The notes: generated from the letters alone by a model not told the origin. DNA of 14,589 bases from JBBQIY01 sp964618405 (GCA_964618405.1 CAZUAY010000078.1:1-14589), one strand, 5' to 3'; positions 7,413 to 14,354 are shown, counted from the first letter of the stretch. Numbers and translations are program-made.

Positions 7413-10205
7413 ATCTGAAAGCATCACTGGGAGCAACACGCGGCGACCATCCACGTCGAGGGATGTCTCCGGTCGAGCCCGCTTGGGATGGAAGCCGAGT
7501 TTAAGAATGCCCAGCGCAAGTCGAACAGGTTTCTGCGTCGCAGCCTCGGGAACGACCATCTGATGGACTGTGGTGAAAGCGGTGCCTAGAGATTTGTGGT
7601 ACACGTCCAAGTCTGGCATGAACCGTTCGTCAAGCTGACAGGCAATGCGCCCTGATTCATCCAATCCATGAACAAAAAGCCCTAAATTGTTGGGGAATAT
7701 GAAGCCGGGCATCACCTCCCACCCGAGTTCGATTTCCACCTGAGATCCGTGCGCATCGAGTCGGCGTAGGGCGATGACCCCGCGCAGGGCTAATCCACCT
7801 CCAAAGAAAGTCGCATCTGACTCGAAAGCCGCTTCCGGCAGATCTGGGGCACGATCCGCATGTAGCATCCCTGAGTAGAACATCAGGTCGGCCTTCCATT
7901 CCGCCGCGCGAGGCTTCGGTATCAATTTAAACACAGTCAAGCCGCCCTCGCTGAACGCCTCTGCCTCCGCACCGGCTTCCCGAAGGGCTTCGCGCGAAGT
8001 TTCCGCTAGCGCATCTTCCACCGCTACGGCCACGCCTTCTTCGTGCGGTATGCACACAGCTTCGCTCACATCGAAGCCGGTCTTCACGGTCTCCCGTGAG
8101 GTCCAGAGTGCTCCAGCCGAGAGACGGTGGAGCTCCTGCGCATACCAGCGGTCGGCAAACACACGCACGATTCCCTCGTCGCGGATTCGTTTCACGGCGG
8201 CTGGCATGTCAAGCACTACCTCTGAATCCCAGGGGGTGAGAACTCGAACCGTCTCGAAGAAGACGCCGCAACAGGATCGATGAAGGGGGAGGGTCACGCG
8301 TAGCTCAAGCACCTCGGTGGCGGCAAAAATTTTCTGAGATCGGTGAGCAATACCCCCGTAGTAAAAGCGCTTACCCGACCAGTAGTACCCAGTCTCCCGA
8401 AACATCCCTGACAGCTCACGCCATTCGCCGTCAGCTTCCGACCTTCCCTCGACAGCCCAGGAATCCATCGCATGGCGGCTGCGGTTGACCGCGCGCAATC
8501 CACAGACTTTGACGGGTTCAGCGAAGGTGATAACAAGTTCACATTCACGATCAATTCCAGTCTGGTACAGCGCGGCGAACGTCTCGCCGTTATAGTCGGT
8601 TAGCTCCGTCTTCCAGTCACGACCAGCGGGATCCGTCATCGATGCAATCTTCGCAGAAGGAAGCTCGCCCAACATCTGTGGGCCTCGTGTGGCGTTGTAG
8701 TGCACCTGAAAACCTGGGATCATTCGGAAGTCCGCACGAGCCAGCGTATTGGAGAGGAAGTGATCAAACCCGCGGAAGTTATCGAGTACGCCAGGGTTTT
8801 CCGATTGCTCGAGCCGATCAAAGTACGGCGCATAGCGGTACAGCTTCGGCGACACCGCGCAGATCGCCTCATCCGTCGCCCAGTTGATCCCGTAGTGGAT
8901 GAAATCCGCGAAGTACTCCTTGGGCAGATCGGAATGACCAACCAGCCCCTGAGCCGCGTTGTACAAGCCCGCCTTGTCGCGGCGGTGATCCTTCAGATCG
9001 GGTATGTGGCCGACGACATTAAGGATGATGCACAAGCCGCCAATCGCCGCCATCGCAAACAGGGCGATGGCCTTTCCGCGCCGGGCGTTCGCAGCGGAAC
9101 GCACCAAGCAGCCGACGCCGCAGCCTGCAAGTACCGCAAAGATGGGGACGAACGGTAGCAGGTAGCGGTGAGAGTTCACGGTTCCAAAAGGTGAAAGCGC
9201 ATATCCAAGGGTGAAAATTCCGAGATAGAGAAGACATGCGCAGAGCAGACGGCGGAATCGATGCGACGTTTCGCCGCCGCGCCACGGAACAACAGCCGTC
9301 GCAAGCGACAAGAGCATCAGGACAAGCGCCGGAGCCAACCTGAGCCGTCCACCGCCCAAGACGGCAGAGTTCGCGAACAGGTCAGGAAGCTTCTCGGTAA
9401 GCAGGAGCACTGCTGTGTGGATCGCCTTCTGGATGTTGACGGAGCTCGAGCTGCCCGAGAGCGACATCCATCCGTGCCTTGCATTCCAAATCCACCAGGG
9501 CAAGCTGCCCAGCATGAACCCCAGCAAGCTCCATCCCAGAACAGAGAGACGAAAAAGCTTCAGCCGCAGACGCCAGAACAGCATCACACAGACAACTCCT
9601 ACGGCAGGTATCGTGAGCCAGAAGTTCCAGAAGCTTAAACCCACGATGAATCCAAGCGGCAGGAAGCGTCGCGACTTCAGGCCCTGCGCCTGGGTATCTT
9701 CAGTGCCTAAGAACACCGCCTCGTGGATCAGGAGCACCGTCAGCAGCAGGCCCAGCGCATACCCACCGCGGGGCGACGCCATGTAGTGAAAATAGCCGAT
9801 TGGACCTATGAGGCAGAGTGCGGACGCTGCCACTGCCGCCACAGGACCACCGATCCGCAGACTCAGCCGGTAGACGGCAAGAATCATCACAAACGCCATC
9901 AGCCCCGTGCCTAGGCAGACGGCGAAGGGCGTCGGTCCGAGGAAAAGCCCCAGCAGCGCACTGAACGCGGGTTCGAGCGAGCCCATATAGGGCTGTCCGT
10001 AGAAAAACACAGGGAAGTCTACACCCGCCAGAATATGTCGAACCATCACGACCACCACGGCATAGTCAGGATTGCCGTGATACGCATACCACTTCGCGCC
10101 GAGCACTCGCATGACGAGGCATGCCCCCAGCACGAGTGCCGAGGTGCACACGATCGCGACAGACCGACTCGTCATTACTCTCCGACCAGATGATTTCCGA
10201 TCCAT
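7398..10205 (-). CDS. Large membrane protein, GT-C glycosyltransferase-like with C-terminal soluble region
   Basis: The 935-residue protein has two halves. Residues 1-400 hold roughly ten to twelve membrane segments. Asp47 (GNPDY) in the first outer loop and a YGQPYMGSLEP signature at 69-79 resemble the GT39/ArnT-like GT-C fold, which uses polyprenyl-phosphate sugars. Residues 400-935 are soluble and presumably extracytoplasmic. Residues about 515-655 look like a discoidin (F5/8 type C) sandwich by pattern (VKVCGLRAVNRS, then LELRVTLP), and a further beta-rich domain ends the protein. ATG 10205 is chosen because AGG lies 6 nt upstream; a GTG at 10265 is less likely. The acceptor and donor are unknown. 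A promoter at 10347-10375 and a possible 32-codon leader precede it. The last residues (AIRD) come from repeat DNA. Confidence 0.75.
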   Translation of the reverse strand: MDRKSSGRRVMTSRSVAIVCTSALVLGACLVMRVLGAKWYAYHGNPDYAVVVVMVRHILAGVDFPVFFYGQPYMGSLEPAFSALLGLFLGPTPFAVCLGTGLMAFVMILAVYRLSLRIGGPVAAVAASALCLIGPIGYFHYMASPRGGYALGLLLTVLLIHEAVFLGTEDTQAQGLKSRRFLPLGFIVGLSFWNFWLTIPAVGVVCVMLFWRLRLKLFRLSVLGWSLLGFMLGSLPWWIWNARHGWMSLSGSSSSVNIQKAIHTAVLLLTEKLPDLFANSAVLGGGRLRLAPALVLMLLSLATAVVPWRGGETSHRFRRLLCACLLYLGIFTLGYALSPFGTVNSHRYLLPFVPIFAVLAGCGVGCLVRSAANARRGKAIALFAMAAIGGLCIILNVVGHIPDLKDHRRDKAGLYNAAQGLVGHSDLPKEYFADFIHYGINWATDEAICAVSPKLYRYAPYFDRLEQSENPGVLDNFRGFDHFLSNTLARADFRMIPGFQVHYNATRGPQMLGELPSAKIASMTDPAGRDWKTELTDYNGETFAALYQTGIDRECELVITFAEPVKVCGLRAVNRSRHAMDSWAVEGRSEADGEWRELSGMFRETGYYWSGKRFYYGGIAHRSQKIFAATEVLELRVTLPLHRSCCGVFFETVRVLTPWDSEVVLDMPAAVKRIRDEGIVRVFADRWYAQELHRLSAGALWTSRETVKTGFDVSEAVCIPHEEGVAVAVEDALAETSREALREAGAEAEAFSEGGLTVFKLIPKPRAAEWKADLMFYSGMLHADRAPDLPEAAFESDATFFGGGLALRGVIALRRLDAHGSQVEIELGWEVMPGFIFPNNLGLFVHGLDESGRIACQLDERFMPDLDVYHKSLGTAFTTVHQMVVPEAATQKPVRLALGILKLGFHPKRARPETSLDVDGRRVLLPVMLSDAIRD

Positions 10206-10303
10206 CAGAACCTGCTTTCGTAGCGGATGTCGACGTGCGACGCTCCGTGCGCGATAGATAAACACATCCTCAAAATTTTCCGAACTGCCGACAGCCTTTT
10301 CAT
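10205..10303 (-). CDS. Possible 32-residue leader peptide overlapping the membrane protein start
   Basis: This reading frame starts with MKRLSAVRKILRM and ends in TGA that overlaps the ATG of the downstream gene by one base (TGATG), a layout typical of translational coupling. It is basic with a short hydrophobic patch and contains no run of identical residues that would suggest attenuation. The ribosome site is poor (AGTAAAG, 8 nt upstream). It lies within the transcript predicted from the promoter at 10347-10375. It may be a chance frame; I do not recognise it. Confidence 0.25.
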   Translation of the reverse strand: MKRLSAVRKILRMCLSIAHGASHVDIRYESRF

Positions 10304-10346
10304 AATTTCAACTTTACTCAGTATTCCAGTACCGCAACACCGCGCA

Positions 10347-10375
10347 ATAATCAAAAACGTTGTTATTTTAGTCAA
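10347..10375 (-). promoter_or_regulatory. Candidate sigma70-type promoter of the membrane protein gene
   Basis: On the minus strand TTGACT (10370-10375) is separated by 17 nt from GATTAT (10347-10352), in a distinctly AT-rich stretch. This would give a leader of about 135 nt. The non-coding stretch 10206-10527 otherwise holds the possible leader peptide and the heptamer array behind xseA. Confidence 0.45.
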
Positions 10376-10447
10376 TTTTAATGAATAAATCAAATAAAAA
10401 CCGGACACTAAAAGCAATAAAAACAAGGAACACGGAAGGCTTGCCTA

Positions 10448-10530
10448 CTCGCAACTCACAACTCGCAACTCGTTACTCACAACTCGCCACTCGCTACTCG
10501 CCCCTTCTCTCGCTACTCGCCCCTTCTCTA
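10448..10530 (-). repeat. Heptamer tandem array behind xseA, with a 19-bp duplication
   Basis: On the plus strand the units are CTCGCAA, CTCACAA, CTCGCAA, CTCGTTA, CTCACAA, CTCGCCA and CTCGCTA (10448-10496), the complement of GAGTTGC/GAGTTGT/GAGTGGC units seen at 7341-7412. They are followed by CTCGCCCCTTCT and then a second copy of CTCGCTA plus CTCGCCCCTTCT, giving two 19-bp units at 10490-10508 and 10509-10527. The array abuts the TAG stop codon of xseA. Confidence 0.85.
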
Positions 10531-11922
10531 GAGCAACGTGGGTTGATCCACCTGAGGCTTGCGGGTCCGGCGAGGAGGGCGCGGAGCTGATGAATCGCCG
10601 TCGAGGGCAAGCGAACGGAATTCGCCATCGGCAAGTCGCGTAGTAAGGGTCTCGCCCGTTTTAACATCTGCCAGGGTTTTGATGATCGTTCCGTCAGCAG
10701 CTTTGACCATCGCGTATCCTCGCGACAGCACGGTCATCGGGTTGACCGATTCCAATCGAGCATTCAGCGAGGCGAGGCAGTGTCGAGACTCTGCCACAGC
10801 GGACTTCGCCGCACTCGCCATGGCGGGCGTCATGCGAGAGATGCGGAGCATGGCCGAGCGAAGCGATAGCTCCGTCGCGCGTGCCATGCGAGGCGTTGAG
10901 GCGGCAAGGCGCTCGCGGGCTTCCGAGAGGGATTCGGTGAGAAGGTGGGTCATCTGCTGCGAGAGCATGTCGACATGCTGGGCGTGCTGGCGGACAAGCG
11001 TTTCTGGTCGTCTGAAGACGTGGCTGCCTGCCGCGATGTCAACTCGAGCGTGGGCGCGTTCGAGGGCCGTGCGCATCGCTTGAAAAAGGTGTTTATGGGT
11101 TGTCGCCAACGCCGTTTCAAATTCTTCCTTCCTTCCCACAACAAGCTCGGCTGCGGCTGAGGGGGTCGGCGCACGCAAATCCGCCGTGAAATCGGCAATG
11201 GTGAAATCGATTTCGTGTCCTACTGCCGAGATGATGGGGATGGCCGAATGGTAGATAGCACGGGCCACGGCTTCCTCGTTGAAGCACCACAGATCTTCGA
11301 TGCTACCGCCACCGCGACCGACGATGATCACGTCGGGCGGCTCGGACATTTCATTGAGATGTTTTATGCCAGCGACGATTTCCGGAATGCCCTCTGCACC
11401 TTGTACACGCGCGGGGGCAATGACGATGTGGATATTGGCGAAACGACGTCGCGTAACGTTCAGCATGTCACGGATGGCCGCGCCGGTGGGAGAGGTTACG
11501 ATGCCGATTTTGCGAGGAAAGAGTGGGAGCGGACGTTTGTGGTCTTGGGCGAAGAGCCCCTCTTGGTCAAGTCGCTTCTTCAGGGCTTCGAACTGCGCCA
11601 TCAAGTCGCCGAGTCCTGCGCGTTCCATCGTGCGGACGAGGAGCTGGTAGGCACCGCGGGATTCGTAGACGGAAACATCGCCTGAAATGCGAACCTTGAC
11701 GCCATCCTTAACATCGAATCCAGGGGGTCGGCGCGTGATGTTGAAGAAAGCGCAGGGAATCTGGGCACCTGAATCTTTGAGACTGAAATAGGCATGACCC
11801 GAACCCATGATCTTTACATTCGAAAGCTCGCCTTCCACCCACACCCCAGTGAAGGAAGACTCCAACATTCTTTTGATGCGCGTCGTCAGCGCCATTACAG
11901 TTTCGGGTTCACGTTTGTCCAT
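10528..11922 (-). CDS. xseA: Exodeoxyribonuclease VII large subunit
   Basis: This 464-residue protein is the catalytic subunit of exonuclease VII, which degrades single-stranded DNA to oligonucleotides in the cytoplasm together with several XseB subunits. The N-terminal OB-fold spans about residues 8-100 (VWVEGELSN at 27-35, then YFSLKD). The nuclease domain follows, with GIVTSPTGAAIRDML, the DVIIVGRGGGSIEDLW motif, AVGHEIDFTIADFTADLRAPTPSAAAEL, a helical coiled-coil section and the C-terminal LSRGYAMV block. The start at ATG 11922 matches the family N-terminus (ETVMALTTRIKRMLE). No xseB follows; the next gene downstream is the membrane protein. A promoter with a consensus -10 box lies only 8 nt before the start codon. 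Confidence 0.96.
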   Translation of the reverse strand: MDKREPETVMALTTRIKRMLESSFTGVWVEGELSNVKIMGSGHAYFSLKDSGAQIPCAFFNITRRPPGFDVKDGVKVRISGDVSVYESRGAYQLLVRTMERAGLGDLMAQFEALKKRLDQEGLFAQDHKRPLPLFPRKIGIVTSPTGAAIRDMLNVTRRRFANIHIVIAPARVQGAEGIPEIVAGIKHLNEMSEPPDVIIVGRGGGSIEDLWCFNEEAVARAIYHSAIPIISAVGHEIDFTIADFTADLRAPTPSAAAELVVGRKEEFETALATTHKHLFQAMRTALERAHARVDIAAGSHVFRRPETLVRQHAQHVDMLSQQMTHLLTESLSEARERLAASTPRMARATELSLRSAMLRISRMTPAMASAAKSAVAESRHCLASLNARLESVNPMTVLSRGYAMVKAADGTIIKTLADVKTGETLTTRLADGEFRSLALDGDSSAPRPPRRTRKPQVDQPTLL

Positions 11923-11930
11923 GCCTAGTA

Positions 11931-11959
11931 ATTATACATGCCGAGCCGAGTGAATACAA
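11931..11959 (-). promoter_or_regulatory. Promoter of xseA, probably giving a leaderless transcript
   Basis: On the minus strand TTGTAT (11954-11959) is followed after 17 nt by a perfect TATAAT (11931-11936). Only 8 nt separate the -10 box from the ATG of xseA, so transcription should begin at or within a few bases of the start codon. No usable Shine-Dalgarno lies between them. Confidence 0.6.
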
Positions 11960-12022
11960 GCCAAGGACGCCAGCCGAATTGTAAGATGTATTGCACGGGG
12001 CACAGCGTATGGACGGCAGCAG

Positions 12023-12048
12023 CCTGCAAGCAGGGGACTGCTTGTAGG
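12023..12048. other. 11-bp hairpin with GGGA loop
   Basis: CCTGCAAGCAG (12023-12033), loop GGGA, CTGCTTGTAGG (12038-12048): ten Watson-Crick pairs and one G-T pair. The loop is of the GNRA class when read as plus-strand RNA. No T-tract follows on either strand, so it is not a standard terminator. It shares the 11923-12129 spacer with a second strong hairpin and a GTAAAA (12055-12060) / TTTTAC (12085-12090) pairing between the two. Confidence 0.7.
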
Positions 12049-12096
12049 GAGCGAGTAAAAGCTTCGCGTAAGAGGTTCCGCCAGTTTTACCCTCTT

Positions 12097-12122
12097 CTTG
12101 CGGGCAGTCACTTGCCCGCGAG
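12097..12122. other. 10-bp GC-rich hairpin after the DUF2878 gene
   Basis: CTTGCGGGCA (12097-12106), loop GTCACT, TGCCCGCGAG (12113-12122), with one G-T pair. It begins 7 nt after the DUF2878 stop codon on the minus strand. The following minus-strand sequence is purine-rich rather than T-rich, so if it ends transcription it does so without a classical U-tract. Confidence 0.65.
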
Positions 12123-12129
12123 CTTCCCG

Positions 12130-12675
12130 TTAGCCGCCATTTTGTGGGCTGAAGCCGTCCGGTTTACTCCTGCTTATCTTCGCAAGCCAAACCATGACGG
12201 GCATGGCAATAGCCCATAAGACCATCAATAAGAAGATGCTGTAGGTGAGATGCGGATTGAGGGTGACCGCACCCAAGCGTTCTCCGACGAAATAGTTGGG
12301 CACTGCGAAGATTGCTCCTAAAAGAACACTCAACCCATACCGCCCAGAGAGCCAGGTGAGCGGCCCGCGCAGCATGGTGGCAAACATCGGCCAGAGTAGC
12401 AGCAGCCACGCTGGGCAAAGCCAAGGGAAAGTAGTGGGGTGGGTCAAGGTGAACACGCCCGTCATCAGATTGATCGATTCTACAACGAACCCGACGAGCG
12501 TGACAAAGACGACCAAGCGAACCCCATCGGCGAGTCGTCCACGCTGAAGCCAAAGGTTGAGCGCGATGACGGCGGCGGCCGCTGCAATGGGTAGTAACAG
12601 GCGACCCCGTGCACCACTCAAAACACAGGTGAACCAACCGCACTGAAAGAGGATCGTCATCAGCAGGTTACGCAT
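12130..12675 (-). CDS. DUF2878 family inner-membrane protein
   Basis: The 181-residue protein is almost entirely hydrophobic, with about five or six membrane segments. It fits the DUF2878 family by length, by its N-terminus (LFQCGWFTCVLSGARG) and by the central LTHPTTFPWLCPAWLLLLWPMF block. Its function is unknown. In many proteobacteria DUF2878 genes sit with DUF1295, DUF3833, DUF1365, an FAD-dependent oxidoreductase and a cyclopropane-fatty-acid-synthase-like methyltransferase, so a role in membrane lipid modification is inferred. The start at ATG 12675 overlaps the TGA of the DUF1295 gene by one base (TGATG), and AAAGGAG is 5 nt upstream, so translation is very probably coupled. A GTG at 12696 would be inside the upstream gene and lacks a ribosome site. 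Confidence 0.8.
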   Translation of the reverse strand: MRNLLMTILFQCGWFTCVLSGARGRLLLPIAAAAAVIALNLWLQRGRLADGVRLVVFVTLVGFVVESINLMTGVFTLTHPTTFPWLCPAWLLLLWPMFATMLRGPLTWLSGRYGLSVLLGAIFAVPNYFVGERLGAVTLNPHLTYSIFLLMVLWAIAMPVMVWLAKISRSKPDGFSPQNGG

Positions 12676-13451
12676 CAGACTCCTTTCGGGAACCACGGAA
12701 AGAAGGCGGAGGTCGTTCGCTTATACTCCTGATATTCAGGCCGGTTTGCATATTTTTTCTCCAACATCGGAATGCCGGAAATGCGGAGTAAGAGCCAGTC
12801 GATGACCACTGGGCTGATGAGCGCCACGAGTCCGTGTGGAACGCTTGCCGCGATCAAGAAGCATCCCCACCACAGCGTCGCTTCGCCAAAGTAGTTCGGA
12901 TGGCGCGTAAGTCGCCAAACACCCGAGCGCATGACGCGCCCTTTGTTTGCTGGGTTTTTCATGAAGCGTAGCAATTGATAGTCGCCTACTGCTTCGAAGG
13001 AAAAACCGATCAGCCAAATCAGACATCCAAGCGCATCAAGCCAACCGAGCGCGCCGCCTCCGTTGGCATTAACCAGAATGACAGGCATGGCCACAATCAC
13101 CATGAAGAATCCTTGAAGCATGAAAATCTGAAGATAACTTCGAAGATAAAACCAGCGTCCCCAGGTATCCCGCCAATTGCGATAGCGGAAGTCTTCTCCG
13201 CGCCCTGCGTTACGGATGTGAATATGAACACCTAGGCGTACCCCCCACAGCGTAATCAGCGATACCAATAGATAGGTGCGAGGCGTGGCACCGCTCCCTG
13301 TCAGGAGTCCAACCCAAGCGAGCACTACAAACCCGATGCCCCAAGCCACATCCATAATGCCGTTGTCCTTTTTTAAAAGTGCGATCAAGTGGATTACGTT
13401 GACGTATACGAATACGGTGCAGATCGCGATGAGCAGTTGTTGTTTTATCAT
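12675..13451 (-). CDS. DUF1295 family membrane protein (steroid 5-alpha-reductase/ICMT-like fold)
   Basis: The 258-residue integral membrane protein has about six or seven membrane segments. It carries the DUF1295 signatures: NGIMDVAWGIGFV near 30-42, RNWRDTWGRWFYLRSYLQIF near 91-110, and RLTRHPNYFGE at 180-190, the NADPH-site-like motif shared with steroid 5-alpha-reductases and isoprenylcysteine methyltransferases. The likely role is reduction or modification of a membrane lipid; the substrate is unknown. ATG 13451 has AAAGGA 8 nt upstream. It is followed without a gap by DUF2878 and preceded by the methyltransferase fragment, the usual family context. A TATACT box lies at 13498-13503 (minus strand) inside a heptamer array, so the array may contain its promoter. 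Confidence 0.88.
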   Translation of the reverse strand: MIKQQLLIAICTVFVYVNVIHLIALLKKDNGIMDVAWGIGFVVLAWVGLLTGSGATPRTYLLVSLITLWGVRLGVHIHIRNAGRGEDFRYRNWRDTWGRWFYLRSYLQIFMLQGFFMVIVAMPVILVNANGGGALGWLDALGCLIWLIGFSFEAVGDYQLLRFMKNPANKGRVMRSGVWRLTRHPNYFGEATLWWGCFLIAASVPHGLVALISPVVIDWLLLRISGIPMLEKKYANRPEYQEYKRTTSAFFPWFPKGV

Positions 13452-13468
13452 GTTGTGGTTCCTTTCTT

Positions 13469-13601
13469 GAGTCGCTAGTGGCTAGTCGCTAGTCGCTAGT
13501 ATAGAAAATTACGAATTACGAATTACGAATTAAAAATTATGAATTGCGAATTACGAATTATGAATTACGAATTGGAGGACGAATGACCAATGACTATTGA
13601 C
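13469..13601 (+). repeat. Heptamer tandem array switching from TAGTCGC to GAATTAC units
   Basis: The array starts with GAGTCGC, TAGTGGC, TAGTCGC, TAGTCGC, TAGTATA (13469-13503). After a 9-nt unit it continues with GAATTAC, GAATTAC, GAATTAA, AAATTAT, GAATTGC, GAATTAC, GAATTAT, GAATTAC, GAATTGG (13513-13575). After 5 nt a decayed tail follows (GAATGAC, CAATGAC, TATTGAC, 13581-13601). The tail contains the stop codon of the methyltransferase gene (13594-13596). It shows that the GC-richer and AT-richer unit types belong to one repeat family. Confidence 0.85.
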
Positions 13602-14310
13602 CATTTACGTAAGGGGCTGGTGGGAGTTTGCGGTTTCCGGGTCGTGTCAGGACCAGTTGAAAATCTTGCAGTGTCCGTGACTCAAACCCTGCTTGGCAAT
13701 AGCAAAAGTAATAAACCCATTTGCGATGAAATGTTGTGCGCTTTGCGAGTGCTTCTTTGTTTTCAGGGTGCTCCATGAAACGGTGCTTCCAGTCATCCAG
13801 TGTACGCGCATAGTGGACCCCGATATTGTCAATTTCCTCAACAATGAATTGAGAAGCGCTCGTCATCGATGTACAGAGCGAGGTCAAGGAAGGCAGATGT
13901 CCACCGGGGAAGATATGTTTCCGTATCCAATCGCATTTTTTACGATACGTCTCATAGCGTTGGTCGGGGATGGTGATGACTTGAATGGCCAGCACACCAT
14001 CCTGATTGAGGAGCTCGTCGCAACGCTTGAAAAAGGTGCCAAGGTGGCGATGCCCCACGGCCTCTAGCATTTCAATGGAGACGATCTTATCGAACGTGCC
14101 GGGGAGGGTTCGGTAGTCCTGAAGCAGAATCTCGATCTGGCCTTCGAGCCCTGCGGCTTTGACGCGCTCTCTTGCCAGCGTGTACTGCTCCTCCGAGAGC
14201 GTGAGGCCCGTCACTTTGCATCCGCGGGTTTGCGCGGCCCGGATCGCGAAGTGCCCCCAGCCACAACCGATTTCTAGTACGCTCTCTGTATTCAATTTTG
14301 ATACAAACAT
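13594..14310 (-). CDS. Cyclopropane-fatty-acid-synthase-like methyltransferase, N-terminally truncated
   Basis: The 238 residues align with the C-terminal part of CFA synthases: SAM motif VLEIGCGWG at 11-19, then LTLSEEQ, LLQDYR at 62-67, VSIEMLEAVGH at 78-87, IFPGGHLPS at 133-141 and HYARTLDDW at 166-174. Full-length relatives have roughly 380-420 residues with about 150-200 before the SAM motif; here that part, including the conserved MxYSCAYW block, is missing. A TAA is in frame two codons before ATG 14310 and no frame in 14314-14589 encodes the lost part. At the place of the bicarbonate-binding His of E. coli Cfa there is Gln110, a feature I associate with the DUF1365-linked subfamily. 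A good promoter lies directly upstream, so the fragment may be transcribed. It is probably a decaying gene. Confidence 0.85.
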   Translation of the reverse strand: MFVSKLNTESVLEIGCGWGHFAIRAAQTRGCKVTGLTLSEEQYTLARERVKAAGLEGQIEILLQDYRTLPGTFDKIVSIEMLEAVGHRHLGTFFKRCDELLNQDGVLAIQVITIPDQRYETYRKKCDWIRKHIFPGGHLPSLTSLCTSMTSASQFIVEEIDNIGVHYARTLDDWKHRFMEHPENKEALAKRTTFHRKWVYYFCYCQAGFESRTLQDFQLVLTRPGNRKLPPAPYVNGQ

Positions 14311-14325
14311 CAATTAATAATTCTT

Positions 14326-14354
14326 ATTATGATATTTGGAGGGAAAAGAGTCAA
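14326..14354 (-). promoter_or_regulatory. Sigma70-type promoter upstream of the truncated methyltransferase
   Basis: On the minus strand TTGACT (14349-14354) and CATAAT (14326-14331) are separated by exactly 17 nt; each matches five of six consensus bases. The predicted start lies about 10 nt before ATG 14310 and there is no Shine-Dalgarno sequence, so any mRNA would have almost no leader. Confidence 0.55.

Noticed and set aside
10448..10530. CRISPR array
   Set aside because: The period is 7 bp with no unique spacers, and no cas gene is present.
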